Assembly: GCF_020283565.1 (NCBI RefSeq)
Contig: NC_060060.1
Span: 13,578,001-13,642,000, forward strand
From: Trifolium pratense
Lineage: Eukaryota; Streptophyta; Magnoliopsida; Fabales; Fabaceae
Direction of reading: 5' to 3'
Length of the DNA: 64,000 nucleotides
The notes under the pieces are model-generated. The model ran no database searches and was not told the origin of the DNA. It saw only the letters and a program-made list of their open reading frames with translations. This document shows, one piece after another, positions 34,578 through 45,100 of the stretch (positions within the stretch are counted from its first letter, which is position 1; each line of letters opens with the position of its first letter). Position numbers and translations under genes: made by a program.

Positions 34578-36407
34578 GGGTTAAATATGTTTTTGGTCCC
34601 TATAGTTTCCCAGAATTTTCATTTTAGTCTCTGAAGATTTTTGCACACTTTTTTGTCCATGAAGTTTTTTCCGTCAATGTTTTTAGTCCATACTTTTCAT
34701 TCAACTCGTGCATACTTTCACATTTTTGAATGATTTTTTGTATTCATGTTTATAATATTATAAGAACATATCTGATGACAGTCAATTATATGTTATTTTT
34801 AGTATTAATTTATGTAGTTTTAATATCAATTGAAGCCCAAAAGCAAGCAAATACCTGGAAAAGTGAAGTTACTTGGCCCAGAAACAAGAAAAGTGGAAAA
34901 AAACAGCAAAAATGGCAAAAACGTAATAAACAGCGCAACCATCGTACCCACGATGAGGTCCCAGCGTGGCGCGATGAGAAGGCGGTTAAATTGAAGAAAA
35001 TCTGCAACAAATTTTTTCCATCGTATAACACGATGGTTTGTCATCGTGGCACGATGATGACTTGAAAAACACGCAGAAAATCCTGAAGAAATCTTCCATC
35101 GCACCACGATGGATGCGATGAATGCGCAGAAAAAGCTCAAACCCAGCTGAAAAACTATAAATAGAGTCTCCTTCCCCGACTATTATTCATTCAGAAACCA
35201 CTCAATAGTAGTGATATTCACTCTAGAGTTAGGAGAACTCTAAGGAGGAGGCAAGGAGGTCAAGGACCTCCAAGGCCAACAAGGTTCTTTTCTTTCTGTC
35301 TTTGTAATTTATTTTTTCTAGGTTAGGTGGAGTCGATGAACTCCCTTACGAATGTTTGGTTTTGTATTTTGTACAATTTAGGTATATATTCAATTGTTTC
35401 TACTTTCAAACTCTTTTATTATCCGATTTTATATTTATTTTAATATTGATTACATTATAATAAAATCTAAGGACCTAGTGGAAATCGAAGAAACGAAGCT
35501 AGTAATCCCGGACGAAGGATAGTATGCTAGGGCCAACATGAGACCATTAAATTCAGTATCTGAGGTTTTAGTATAGGATTAGAAAGAACGATAATTTCTA
35601 CCTGAGGCAAAGTTAGGACTAGTTAGAGGCACACGTGACGGCTTATGACACACGGAGTCAATAAGGTAATGATACCAACGTTTTTAACAAAAAAGTGGAA
35701 CCTGGGGCGATGATGCTTAAATAGAGTTAGGGTAACCACTAACTAGGCTCTGAACAGTTTGTAATAGAAATAGGGAACGAGTGCTTCTGAACCTATTTTT
35801 AATAGTCTAATTCCTGATAGAGGGAATCAAGATAATAAACACCAAGCAGGAGTAAGGAAGGGATCCGACCACACTTAACCACCCCGTGTGGTCACACACA
35901 CCATTTACTTTTATGTCATTTAAATTCCTGTCATTTACTAATTACCCGCAAAGATACCATTTTCAAATATCAAAGCGAAGACAACTATCCATATTCCTAA
36001 GCGAAATTAGTAACTTTGACATAATTCTTGTGGAGAACGATAAACTTATCACTTTATTACTTGGTAGCGATTCTGTGCACTTGCAGAACCACCGTCAATA
36101 TCCTAAAAAAAATAGAACTTTTTAACATAAGATGAATTATTTATGAATTTTTATGTGCAAAAAAACTAAAAAAATTCATATTTGATTCATCTTTTGTTAA
36201 AAAATGAAAACTTTTGTAACGGAGATTCATATAATGTACTAAATATGACCGTAGAAAAAAATTTAAAATGGTATGCGCGAGCTGAATGAAAAGTATGAAC
36301 CGGAAACATTGAAGGAAAAAACTTTCAGGGACTAAAAAATGTGGAAAAAATCTTCAGAGACAAATGAAAATTTTGAAAAACTATACGGACAAAAACATAT
36401 TTAACTC
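34578..36407 (+). mobile_element. MULE-like inverted-repeat element carrying a solo LTR
   Basis: The ends GGGTTAAATATGTTTTTGGT and (right, inverted) GAGTTAAATATGTTTTTGTC extend as inverted repeats for about 100 bp. The flanks are AATATTAAA (34569-34577) and TATATTAAA (36408-36416), a 9-bp TSD with one mismatch. Subtracting the inserted LTR (34773-36097) and one ATATC leaves roughly 500 bp. This matches, in opposite orientation, the uninterrupted copy at 60396-60906. Confidence 0.82.
34773..36097 (+). mobile_element. Solo LTR, 1325 bp, nested in the MULE
   Basis: Begins TGATGACAGTC and ends CCACCGTCA, flanked by the 5-bp TSD ATATC (34768-34772, 36098-36102). A TATA box (CTATAAATAGAG, about 35155) sits mid-element as in LTR U3/R regions. 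The segment 34938-35125 is unusual: CCATCGT and ACGATGG-type words recur as inverted pairs. Orientation follows the TATA box. No coding domain is seen. Confidence 0.87.
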
Positions 36408-37163
36408 TATATTAAAAGAGTCATGAACCTATTTAAAATCGAGACAATGATCAATTTTTTATGGTTTATTCATGGAGGATCTTGACAATTAAATGAATCA
36501 AGTCTTATACTACTATTGAATAAAAAAAATCCATGCTCCACCACCCAATACACAGTTCATTGAAAAGAGTCCTTCATGGAGAAGCATAAATTCTAAATAT
36601 TCTTTGCTAAATGGTTAATTAATCTGATTTTTTAGGTTAAAAATCCTCATGGTACACTACATTGTTTTTTCATTCTTCCCAGATTACAGCAGGAGTGTTA
36701 TAATTAAAAACGACCCAAGTTAGTGGGATTGAAACTAATGAGAAGCTTCTGTTGTTTTGTAGGACCACGTTTTACATCTGACAGGATAAGGATTACAGTC
36801 ACAAATCCATATTCATCAATAATAATTCTAATATAAAAATGCCACCATGGGACCTCAATATTGTGTACTATATTAAAAATATCAATTTATTTATTTAGCT
36901 TCACTTTCATATAAGATTAGATACATCATCATAGATGTATTCCATAATAAAATAAAAAAGAGCATCTTCATTTATTCTAAGTTCCAACACCAACCAAATG
37001 CACAAAGCAAATATTTAACAATCCCATCAACAGTATTTTTTATATGAACACGATTTTATTGTGTGTAGATGCTAACAGTTACACGCTTCAACATGCTTTT
37101 GCTTTATATTGACATAGAAGAATTTGAACTTGCGACATTAAAAACAAAGAAAATTAATCACTA
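36408..37163. other. Spacer
   Basis: AT-rich DNA after the MULE element; nothing recognisable. Confidence 0.5.
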
Positions 37164-37297
37164 TTGACGGTATAAAATAATTTTACATAATTATCTAATA
37201 TAAATTATTAATTCATTATGTTAGATTAAGAAAGTAAAGTGATGTGACGAAAAACATGATAATTATTGGTTGATAACGTGAAATTATTTTATTTTAT
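37164..37297. mobile_element. MITE, 'GACGGTGTAAAATA' family, copy 3 (inverted, decayed)
   Basis: TTGACGGTATAAAATAATTT on the left, then GAAAGTAAAGTGATGTGACG and TTATTGGTTGATAACGTGAA. These match the reverse complement of the copy at 61371-61548 in order, with many substitutions. Confidence 0.65.
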
Positions 37298-37442
37298 ATT
37301 TATTTTTTTTAAAAGAAATATACATTCTTTTTCAAAGTTAGGTTGAGTACCTTGATTTTTTTAATAGTAACCATCTGATTGATTTTCAGGAGAAGGGGGT
37401 TAAATAATCTAAAGTTCCGTTCTGAGATAAATAAAAGAATAT

Positions 37443-37570
37443 ATCTGGTTCGGGTATCAGTTATGACATTAAATGATTTCAGCTCCCTCCTAATTGCAGT
37501 GGTAGAAAATTGAATTGTGATCCTTCATATCAAGTACAACGTCAATCATCACTAGATTAACCAACTATAA
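37443..37570 (-). mobile_element. SINE (family A), copy 4
   Basis: On the minus strand it reads GTTAGTTGGTTAATCTAGTG, GATATGAAGGATCACAATTC, GGAGGGAGCTGAAATCATTT and GATACCCGAACCAGAT, colinear with copies 3 and 5. Confidence 0.75.
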
Positions 37571-39174
37571 CTTACACATTTTTGGAGGTTGTATATTTTT
37601 TTGTCAAAAACAATATTTGTTGGAGCAATGCTTGATATGGCTTTTGGACCGACTCAATAAGCAACCATAGACTTGGTTGCCAAAATAGCATATGCCAAAG
37701 GTGAAATCCAATATGATATTGTCCATTAATTTTCAAATCCCATCAAACAAGCCATGTTGTTTTTTACTCAATTACACAAGTCATGTTGGAGTTGGTCTTA
37801 ATAACATGCGTATATATCTCTCTTAAAATAATTCAATTCACATTTTTTACTCAATTTTCGCATATTGAATGCCATTTTCTTCTAAAGAGTATCATTTCAG
37901 CTTAATTATACTTCATCTCTTCTCATGTATAAAGTATAAACAATCAAAGAAATACTCTCCCTCTAATTGTGTTTAACCATTTATAGTAGATTGTTCTTAA
38001 TTAGTGTTTATTTTATCATAGTCTCTGTATAATTTAGTCGGATATGCCTTCTCCAGGTCGAACCCTATGGCATGTGTGATATGAGCTACCGCATAGAGCC
38101 TCACAAAAATAGGGAATTAGATTTCATGCTATAGTAAATGACACTGATTTAACACAGTTTTAAATCTTTTGTCAAAAAAAAAAAAAAAAAATTTTAAATC
38201 TGAATCGTTTGATCTAATATGTGTGGTTGAGATTGCTTATAGTGATTTTATAATTAGAGTAATATGAACCGTCCGATTTATAATCAACGATATCCAGATT
38301 TAAAATTGTGTGAAACTATGTAGAGAATCTCAATCCCAGAAAAATGAGACCTCGAAAAAATATTTTATACGTAATAATAGCGTTAGTAAATAAAGATACA
38401 AAATATGTAACAAAATGAATAATAAATAAGGATACAAAATATAAGATATCTCACAAAATAAAAGGTCTAATTTCAGTCCAACCTCTCCACAACAACAAAA
38501 AATGTGTAGATTAGAATACGAATGTTTTTATGTTTTTTTTATCTGGTCGAGTATTTTAGTGGCTATAAATTTCACCTATAAAGATGGATAAAAGGAGTGT
38601 CCGGAGTTTTTATATTTTTATGTTATTGATCATATTTGTAATTTAAATTGAGAATATTTTTTAAAAGGGATATATTTTTAATATTTGAGTAGAGTCTTCA
38701 AATAATATTGTGTGAAAATATAATTAAAAATAATTTTTTTTTTGGTACATAATTAAAAATATTTTATAAAATACTTAAATATGCATTTATAAATGTTATT
38801 TTAATAAAAATTTCGTGGATGGAGTCTCCGCAGTGTAGGGGATAAAATCTCATCCCCATCCCCAAATCTCTCTCGAAGGGACTTTCTCTTCCATCCCCAT
38901 CTCCACGGGGGAAAATTCTCCATCTTCGGTTCCCCAAACGGGACAATACCCTAGAGATTCCTATTTACAGATGAAATTGATATCCCTATCTAAAAGTGTT
39001 TTTATTTTCTATATGACTTTATTCGATTATTTAAGTTTTTTTTTACGGTGTTCTATTATTTAAGTTGTGATACATGATTTACACTAAAAAAAATATTATC
39101 ATTATTCATATTTTTCTTAATGTATTATTTCGAGTAAAGATATTATATTTTTTATTTCACACGTGTTGTTTCTA

Positions 39175-39235
<61 letters not shown>
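37571..39235. other. AT-rich spacer with repeat debris and a TA microsatellite
   Basis: No gene. Contains a GGGGATGGGGAT-rich palindromic repeat piece (38818-38945), a piece of SINE family B (about 38560-38610) and, at 39176-39234, an uninterrupted (TA)n run of about 59 bp. Confidence 0.6.
39176..39234. repeat. (TA)n microsatellite
   Basis: About 29 perfect TA units, directly abutting the 3' end of a minus-strand LINE relic. It probably grew from the tail of that element. Confidence 0.95.
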
Positions 39236-39236
<1 letters not shown>

Positions 39237-39560
39237 AAACTGCCAAAATGAGATATATTAACACAAACAGCCTCCCCAGCACAAGAAGTATCAAGGTAGA
39301 CTACAAAAATTTACAAATAGTCAAATAATCAAAACCAGAAAACCAATCATACAAGGCCCAAACAAAGTAAAGGACTAGACCACCAGCTATGGTAGTTTGA
39401 AGCTAACGTAATATTCGTCGTCTTCAACTACCTAAAAGAGAAAAGCTTGATCTTGTCCAACAACAGATGATACGTGTCAGTTGAGCCTTTGAACAATCGA
39501 TGGTTTCTCTCTGTCCAAACCACCCAAACGCAAGCAAGCCAAATGAGCTGTAAAAAAGAT
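39236..39560 (-). pseudogene. LINE ORF2 3' end (minus strand), dead
   Basis: The minus-strand frame reads VWVVWTERNHRLFKGS, then DTYHLLLDKIKLFSF, a stop where Trp is expected, and SNYHSWWSSPLLCLGLV with a stop. This is the typical C terminus of plant L1 reverse transcriptase ORFs (W.eRN.RiF...lldkvkl.sf.Wl...). The 3' UTR follows and ends at the (TA)n tract. The 5' part is truncated. Confidence 0.8.
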
Positions 39561-39632
39561 CGACGCGCTCGAGATCCGTCTGCTGAAGATGTAAACTGGA
39601 CAATATTTTACAATCGGTATCTGGCTCATTAT

Positions 39633-39769
39633 ACCGTTTAATCTGATTTTGGGGTCAGTTTTTGGGGTCAGTTGTGACATCAAGTGGTTTCAGTTCCCTC
39701 CGAATTGCAGTTGTTGGCGATTGAACCGTAATTCTGCCCAAATTCAGCGTCAATTACCACTAAACCAGA
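39633..39769 (-). mobile_element. SINE (family A), copy 5
   Basis: On the minus strand it reads TTTCTGGTTTAGTGGTAATT, B-box-like ACGGTTCAATCGCC, GGAGGGAACTGAAACCACTT, GATGTCACAACTGACCCCA and ATCAGATTAAACGGTAT. The ACTGACCCCAAAA unit is duplicated inside it. Confidence 0.78.
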
Positions 39770-40158
39770 AATATTAGTTTATAGTAAAAATATTCTATCA
39801 GAGACAAACATTAAATATAGATATATTCTATTTAAATTTTGAATGTTAGTTTATTACCTTGCAAAAGTCTAGCAACTTTGTGGGAACTATAACATCTATT
39901 AATTTTACTTTTATTTTATTTTTTAGTATACAATGAAGTAGAGGATCGAATCCATAATCTCTAGCATACTATTGAAATTTCTAATCACTATATTAAACTT
40001 ATTGACTTTTACTTCTCCTTTATCTAATGCTAATAGGATTTTTGAACTCTCAATAAAACCCAACTTATAAGACTAATATTTAGTTGAAAACATAAAAAAA
40101 AATTGCTCACCTCTTCAAATTTGTATTTTACAATTTAGAGGAAATGAAATGAGTAAAC

Positions 40159-40330
40159 TGCCAAATACTTCCTGAAATTTCAAAATTCGTTAAATACCCC
40201 AAATTTGGAAATAAGCAAATACCCCATGAAATTATAAAACGTCAATCAAATTACCTCTTGACATGGACTCTGACTGGTAGTGGCATAATGCAATTTGATT
40301 GACTTTTTATGATTTCAGAGGTATTTGCCC
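40159..40330. mobile_element. Inverted-repeat MITE
   Basis: Left end GCCAAATACTTCCTGAAATT mirrors right end ATTTCAGAGGTATTTGCCC. An inner pair, AAACGTCAATCAAATT and AATTTGATTGACTTTTT, is also inverted, so the whole element folds on itself. No TSD was fixed. Confidence 0.65.
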
Positions 40331-40351
40331 ATTTTTAAATTTTAGGAGATA

Positions 40352-41615
40352 TCTTTTATATTATAAGCTTGTATACACAAACAAATTCTAAACCCTAATT
40401 TGTTTTCTCTGTTTTCCCTCCATTTTATCTTGCAATTTTTATTAAAAAATAATACAATTTTGTCTTGACTAGGATTCGAACTTGCAACCCTTCAATACAA
40501 GGCAATATTTCCAACCACTATGGCAAGTATACCAATTATGATTAAAATTATGTGTAATAATTGATAAGCACAGTCAATTTTAAACGTATATCATATCAAA
40601 ATTATTCTTGACTATAGTATTCATCACGAAATATTTTTATGTCTTTCCTGATGAATGATTTTTTTCTACCGGATCATAAATTTAGAGAATAATTATCATG
40701 TGAGATTTGAAAAGTTATTATCAAACTCAATTCTGTTAAATCAATTTTTTTTTGCAATACGACCAAACACAACCATGGTGATGTCACTAATCACATTCAT
40801 TATTTTGATTTTAATATTGCAGATTTAATATTAACCGATGATCAATTTATACAATATGCACTAGCAGACCAATTGTGTTTAAATTATGTCCACAAAGTGT
40901 TAAGCTCCATCAACTTTCATAGGAAAGATTTCATACGACAATTAAGCACCATCAATTTCCATTGCACAATTTAAACAATTAAAAACCGATAATCTTTTAT
41001 CTCTTATATTATAAGCTTGCTAATATAAGTTAACCCTAAACCAAATTTTTTCCCCTCTCATTTTCTCTTTCTTTTTATTGCAGCTTTATATTCAAAAAAT
41101 ACAGATTTTTTTATGATAGGAATCAAACTTGCATCCCTTACTTACAATAAAACATTTCAACCGCTAAAACATGTGCTTCAATTATGAAAGAATTTAGGAA
41201 TCCTAATATGTTAACCCTATTTTCAATAAATTTAAACGGCTAAATTAATCACATTTTTTATTTATTTATGGATGTCTACTTAAGTTTATGTTCATGATTG
41301 TGTCTTTAATTTTTTTAACATTTAATTATCATAAATTTTTTAACCTTTAGTTATCAGCGCTTATAAAAATAAAATAAAAAAAACCTTTAGTTATCAGCAA
41401 ATTTTTTAATAAGTAAACAAAACGATGGGGTTTCAAAATTATTTAAAAAATATATAAAATATAAAATAAGCACATAAACAAATATATAATAATTAGTCCA
41501 TGAAATTCGCGATAATACTCTTATTGAAAATGCTCTTAAAATTTTTGTATTTTATTTTTTATTGTTATATATTACAGCTAATTAGACCCATGCACCGCAT
41601 GGGTCAAAGTTCTAG
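40352..41615 (+). mobile_element. Non-autonomous Helitron 2 with two 5' ends
   Basis: The 3' terminus is complete: a perfect 9-bp stem GACCCATGC/GCATGGGTC (41585-41593 with 41597-41605), spacer AAAGTT, CTAG (41612-41615) and host T. The left end starts after an A with TCTTTTATATTATAAGCTTG (40352). A diverged copy of that end plus about 200 bp of following sequence recurs at 40993 (TCTTTTATCTCTTATATTAT). The two copies share AACCCTAA, a CTTGCAWCCCTT motif and surrounding order. No helicase gene is present. Confidence 0.75.
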
Positions 41616-42149
41616 TTTATCGAATTCTAAAATTTTAAGAGTGTATTTGATAGTTTACTCAAATGAAATCAAACATTGATCCACTAGTTTAGCAAGTATT
41701 GTCATGTGACACACATACATTTAATTTAATTTATTTATTATATATTCTCATCTGATTAAGCTAATTTAATCCCTTATCAACAAATAATTAAATACAGTAA
41801 TAATTTGCCTGGTGTGTCCATTTTGAGCGGTAAGTAGGTCCCAGTCTGACGTGGATAGCTGAGAACAAACTTCGCCGAACCCAAAAACACTGAATCAAAC
41901 CAATCCAAAACCAAACCTGTAGTAGTAGTAGTAGTAGCAGCAAAAATATTATAAACTTTTTCTCTTCAACAACTAACTCAAAATCTCAACAATAATTCTC
42001 TTCCCTTTCCCTTTCCCGTTTCGTCTTTTCTCTTCAATTTCTCGCGATCTCATTTCTCTCTCTTCTTCTTCTTCTTCTTACTACTATTTATTTACCACTA
42101 CTACTGGTTTTGTTGCTGATCGTGTTTCGTTTGATTCTCGTTTACTCTC
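41616..42149 (+). promoter_or_regulatory. 5' flank and leader of STY kinase gene
   Basis: No other gene. It contains a (GTA)n run (41920-41937) and a strongly CT-rich leader (41955-42080) with CTTCTTCTTCTT, typical of plant 5' UTRs. The transcription start was not resolved. Confidence 0.5.
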
Positions 42150-45100
42150 ATGGTGATCGAGAACGACATTGAAAGTTGCGGAAGTAGAGCGGTTCAATCA
42201 CACGCGAATCCTCGTCATCACCGTCAAAAGCTTGAAGTATACAATGAAGTTCTTCGTCGAATTCTTGATTCCGATTCCGAAGAAGCTCATGTTCCTGGTT
42301 TCGATGATCAACTATGGCTTCACTTCAATCGTCTTCCTGCTAGGTCTTTCACCATACTTCAAATTGATTTGATTTAATTTTCTAGTAGTCAAATATTTTT
42401 ACACGAATTTGTGAATTGTGATGATTTGTGACTAGCGTTTCTGCATGTTCTTCAATCGTTAATTTAAGTTTTATTATGAACTATGATGAAATTGAAAAGA
42501 AAAATTAAAAAGGAAGAAAATAGCTGAGTATTTTTGTTTTACTTTACTTTTGTAAGTGGATTTGCCAGAGTGGTTTTTGTACGAGTCTCGTGGTTGGTCA
42601 CTGTGATTGCTACTACATAGGTATGCATTGGATGTCAATGTGGAAAGAGCAGAAGATGTTCTTGCTCATAAAAGATTGCTCGAGTTGGCAAAAGATCCCG
42701 CTAATCGTCCCGCATTTCAAGTTCGCTTAGTACAGGTATATAAAATAGCACTTATAATTTGTTTAAATTACTAGTCTATATGGATTCATTATAGATAATT
42801 GGTTGATGTCATTATTGGCATAAGATTTGGAACTTTGGAATCAGCATCTTTATATAAGTTGTTTAAAATTTAAATAAAAATCTAGAGAAGTTATTCATCC
42901 TCTGATTGTTTATAATCTGCATTGGCCTTAATGCAGGTATATCCTTTTGGTAGTACACATTATAATGATTCTTCGGTGCATTCAGATCGTTCTGAGAAAG
43001 ATGATGCACAAAGTTCTCTTAACTATTCTTTAAAGCAGGGGTATGGTTCATACATTGTCTAGTTAGTTTTGTTTTCTATGATGGCCATTGCTCAATCAAT
43101 GAGAATATTTTTTATTATCCTAACTCTTGTTGAATTGTTCTGAATAATATTATATTTTTATTTGTGTCGTCACTAGCTCACTTGTTTATTTTTTAATGTG
43201 TCTCTCGTTTTCTTGGGCAAAATAGAATTCATCCACCACCTACGTTTGGTTCTTCCTCTAACCTTGAAGCTCTTGCACTTCAAACAAATAAAAATAACAT
43301 CGATGATGGAGACAATGCTATGGGTGTGACACCGAATTTTAACAGGTATGCTTCTTAATAATTTCAGTTTGGACTGTTATTCTTCTAGGCAGGATATTGT
43401 GAATGTATTTGTTTTCTTTCATTGTCTTCAGTTAGTAGTATTTTTTAAAAATGGTCTTATGATCAAGTATAAGCAGAAGCATGTGTTTTATGATGAAGTT
43501 GATACATTGGTGAAGACTGGGATAAAATCTCACGTTCTTTGATGATAATATTTTTCGAAGTGCAAGCCTCTTGGTAGGGGAATATTTTGTTCTGTTAGGC
43601 ATTTTGATCTTTTTTTGTAAAATCAGTCAATGGGAAGACAATATATACTGATTGACAAGGTTGTGAGCTCTTAACACTCTAGATCGTGAAGGCTCTCTAT
43701 TCTCATGTTCTCTAGGGGCATACACAATTGTTTGATTGTTTCCACTAACTTATAGCAGTTAATAAAAGCGTTACACTGTTGTTTAAAATTTTGACTGGTA
43801 CTGATCTTTTCACTGTTTACATTTTAGGCCCATGCACGAGATTACCTTTTCAACAATTGACAAGCCTAAACTCCTTAGTCAGGTGATTTCCGTTATACTT
43901 CTGTAAAATGATCCTTTTAAATCACTGGGTGATATCTCTGTTTAGTATAAATAATCCTAATTTTATTTTACTTTATACTGTATTCTTTGGCATCCAACAT
44001 GATAATAGCAAATAGCTCTTGCTTTTCTAGCATTTTGACCTGGTTAGAGAACTTCTCGCAAATTGCTATGCTGGAAGTATTTCTTGCTTGTATCAATCAT
44101 GGACTTATTTATTGCCAATTAATATGGATGCAGTGCTAGGATGTTAATAGCGGCGCTATAGCGCGCTATAGCGCTATAGCGTAGCGTTTTACCACCTCTC
44201 TGCTATGCTATAAGACTGCTTTCCGCTATTTAGAGAAGCGGAAATAGCGGCCGCTATTTGTAGGAAAATAGCGTTTTGTTAGCGGTGGCGTAGCGTTTTG
44301 GTAGCGCTATTTGGCCGCTTTAGCGTTTTGGAGGGAAAAAATTGATGAAAATCTTTATTTTGGAAATAAATCATAAGTGAGGGGTATTTTGCACTTTTCT
44401 ACACATCAAAAAGCTACCAACACATCACAACACGTGATTTACTTTTCTATTTGAGTTGTTTCTTCTTTCTTTTCTCACATCACGCTCTTCTCCTCTTCTC
44501 CTTCAACGGACTCCTTCACCAAATCACCTCTTCTCCTTCAACATCTCCTTCACCAAATCGACTCCTCTGTTTCCTTTCTCCAAATCAACTGCTCTTCTCC
44601 TCTTCTTACAAGGTTTGTTCCTTTCTCAAACCTTAATGTGGTGGAGCTTAGAAGTGAAGATGAGGCAGAAGCAGATGTGGTCTCAAGGGCTTCAAAAGAT
44701 TAATGGCTTGTCATTATTTTGTCTACTTTTAGAACTTGCTTATGCTTTATTTTAATGGGATGTCATTTTGAGTACTTCTAGAACTTCATGGAATGTTATT
44801 AGTCTTTATTTAGAACATATTTTGATGGTAAATGATAATATTTAGTATAATTATTAAGTGAGAAAGTCCTTTTAATTTTGTGTATTTTCCTATTTATGTA
44901 TGTTGTTGGAATTTATGTTTAATTTGTACATGACCGCTATACCACTATAGCGCTACCCGCTATACTGCAATAGCATTTTTGAGGTTCGGCGCTACGCGCC
45001 GCTATCCGAGATTAACAACATAGATGCAGTGTCAAACATAGGCCATTCTGAGACTAGAAAGAAACTAAAAGGTTTTTTTTGTCGAGTTCTGTAAGTTGTA

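Noticed and set aside
34730..35140. Overlapping open frames on both strands of about 105 codons
   Set aside because: They span the MULE/solo-LTR junction and owe their length to low stop density in CATCGT repeats, not coding.
39160..39176. CTAGT after ACACGTGT as a third Helitron 3' end
   Set aside because: The palindrome is only 8 bp with no loop, and no TC 5' end is visible in the appropriate place; chance is enough.
44456..44755. 99-codon open frame in the STY intron
   Set aside because: It lies inside the MULE element, in pyrimidine-rich repeats, with no recognisable domain.
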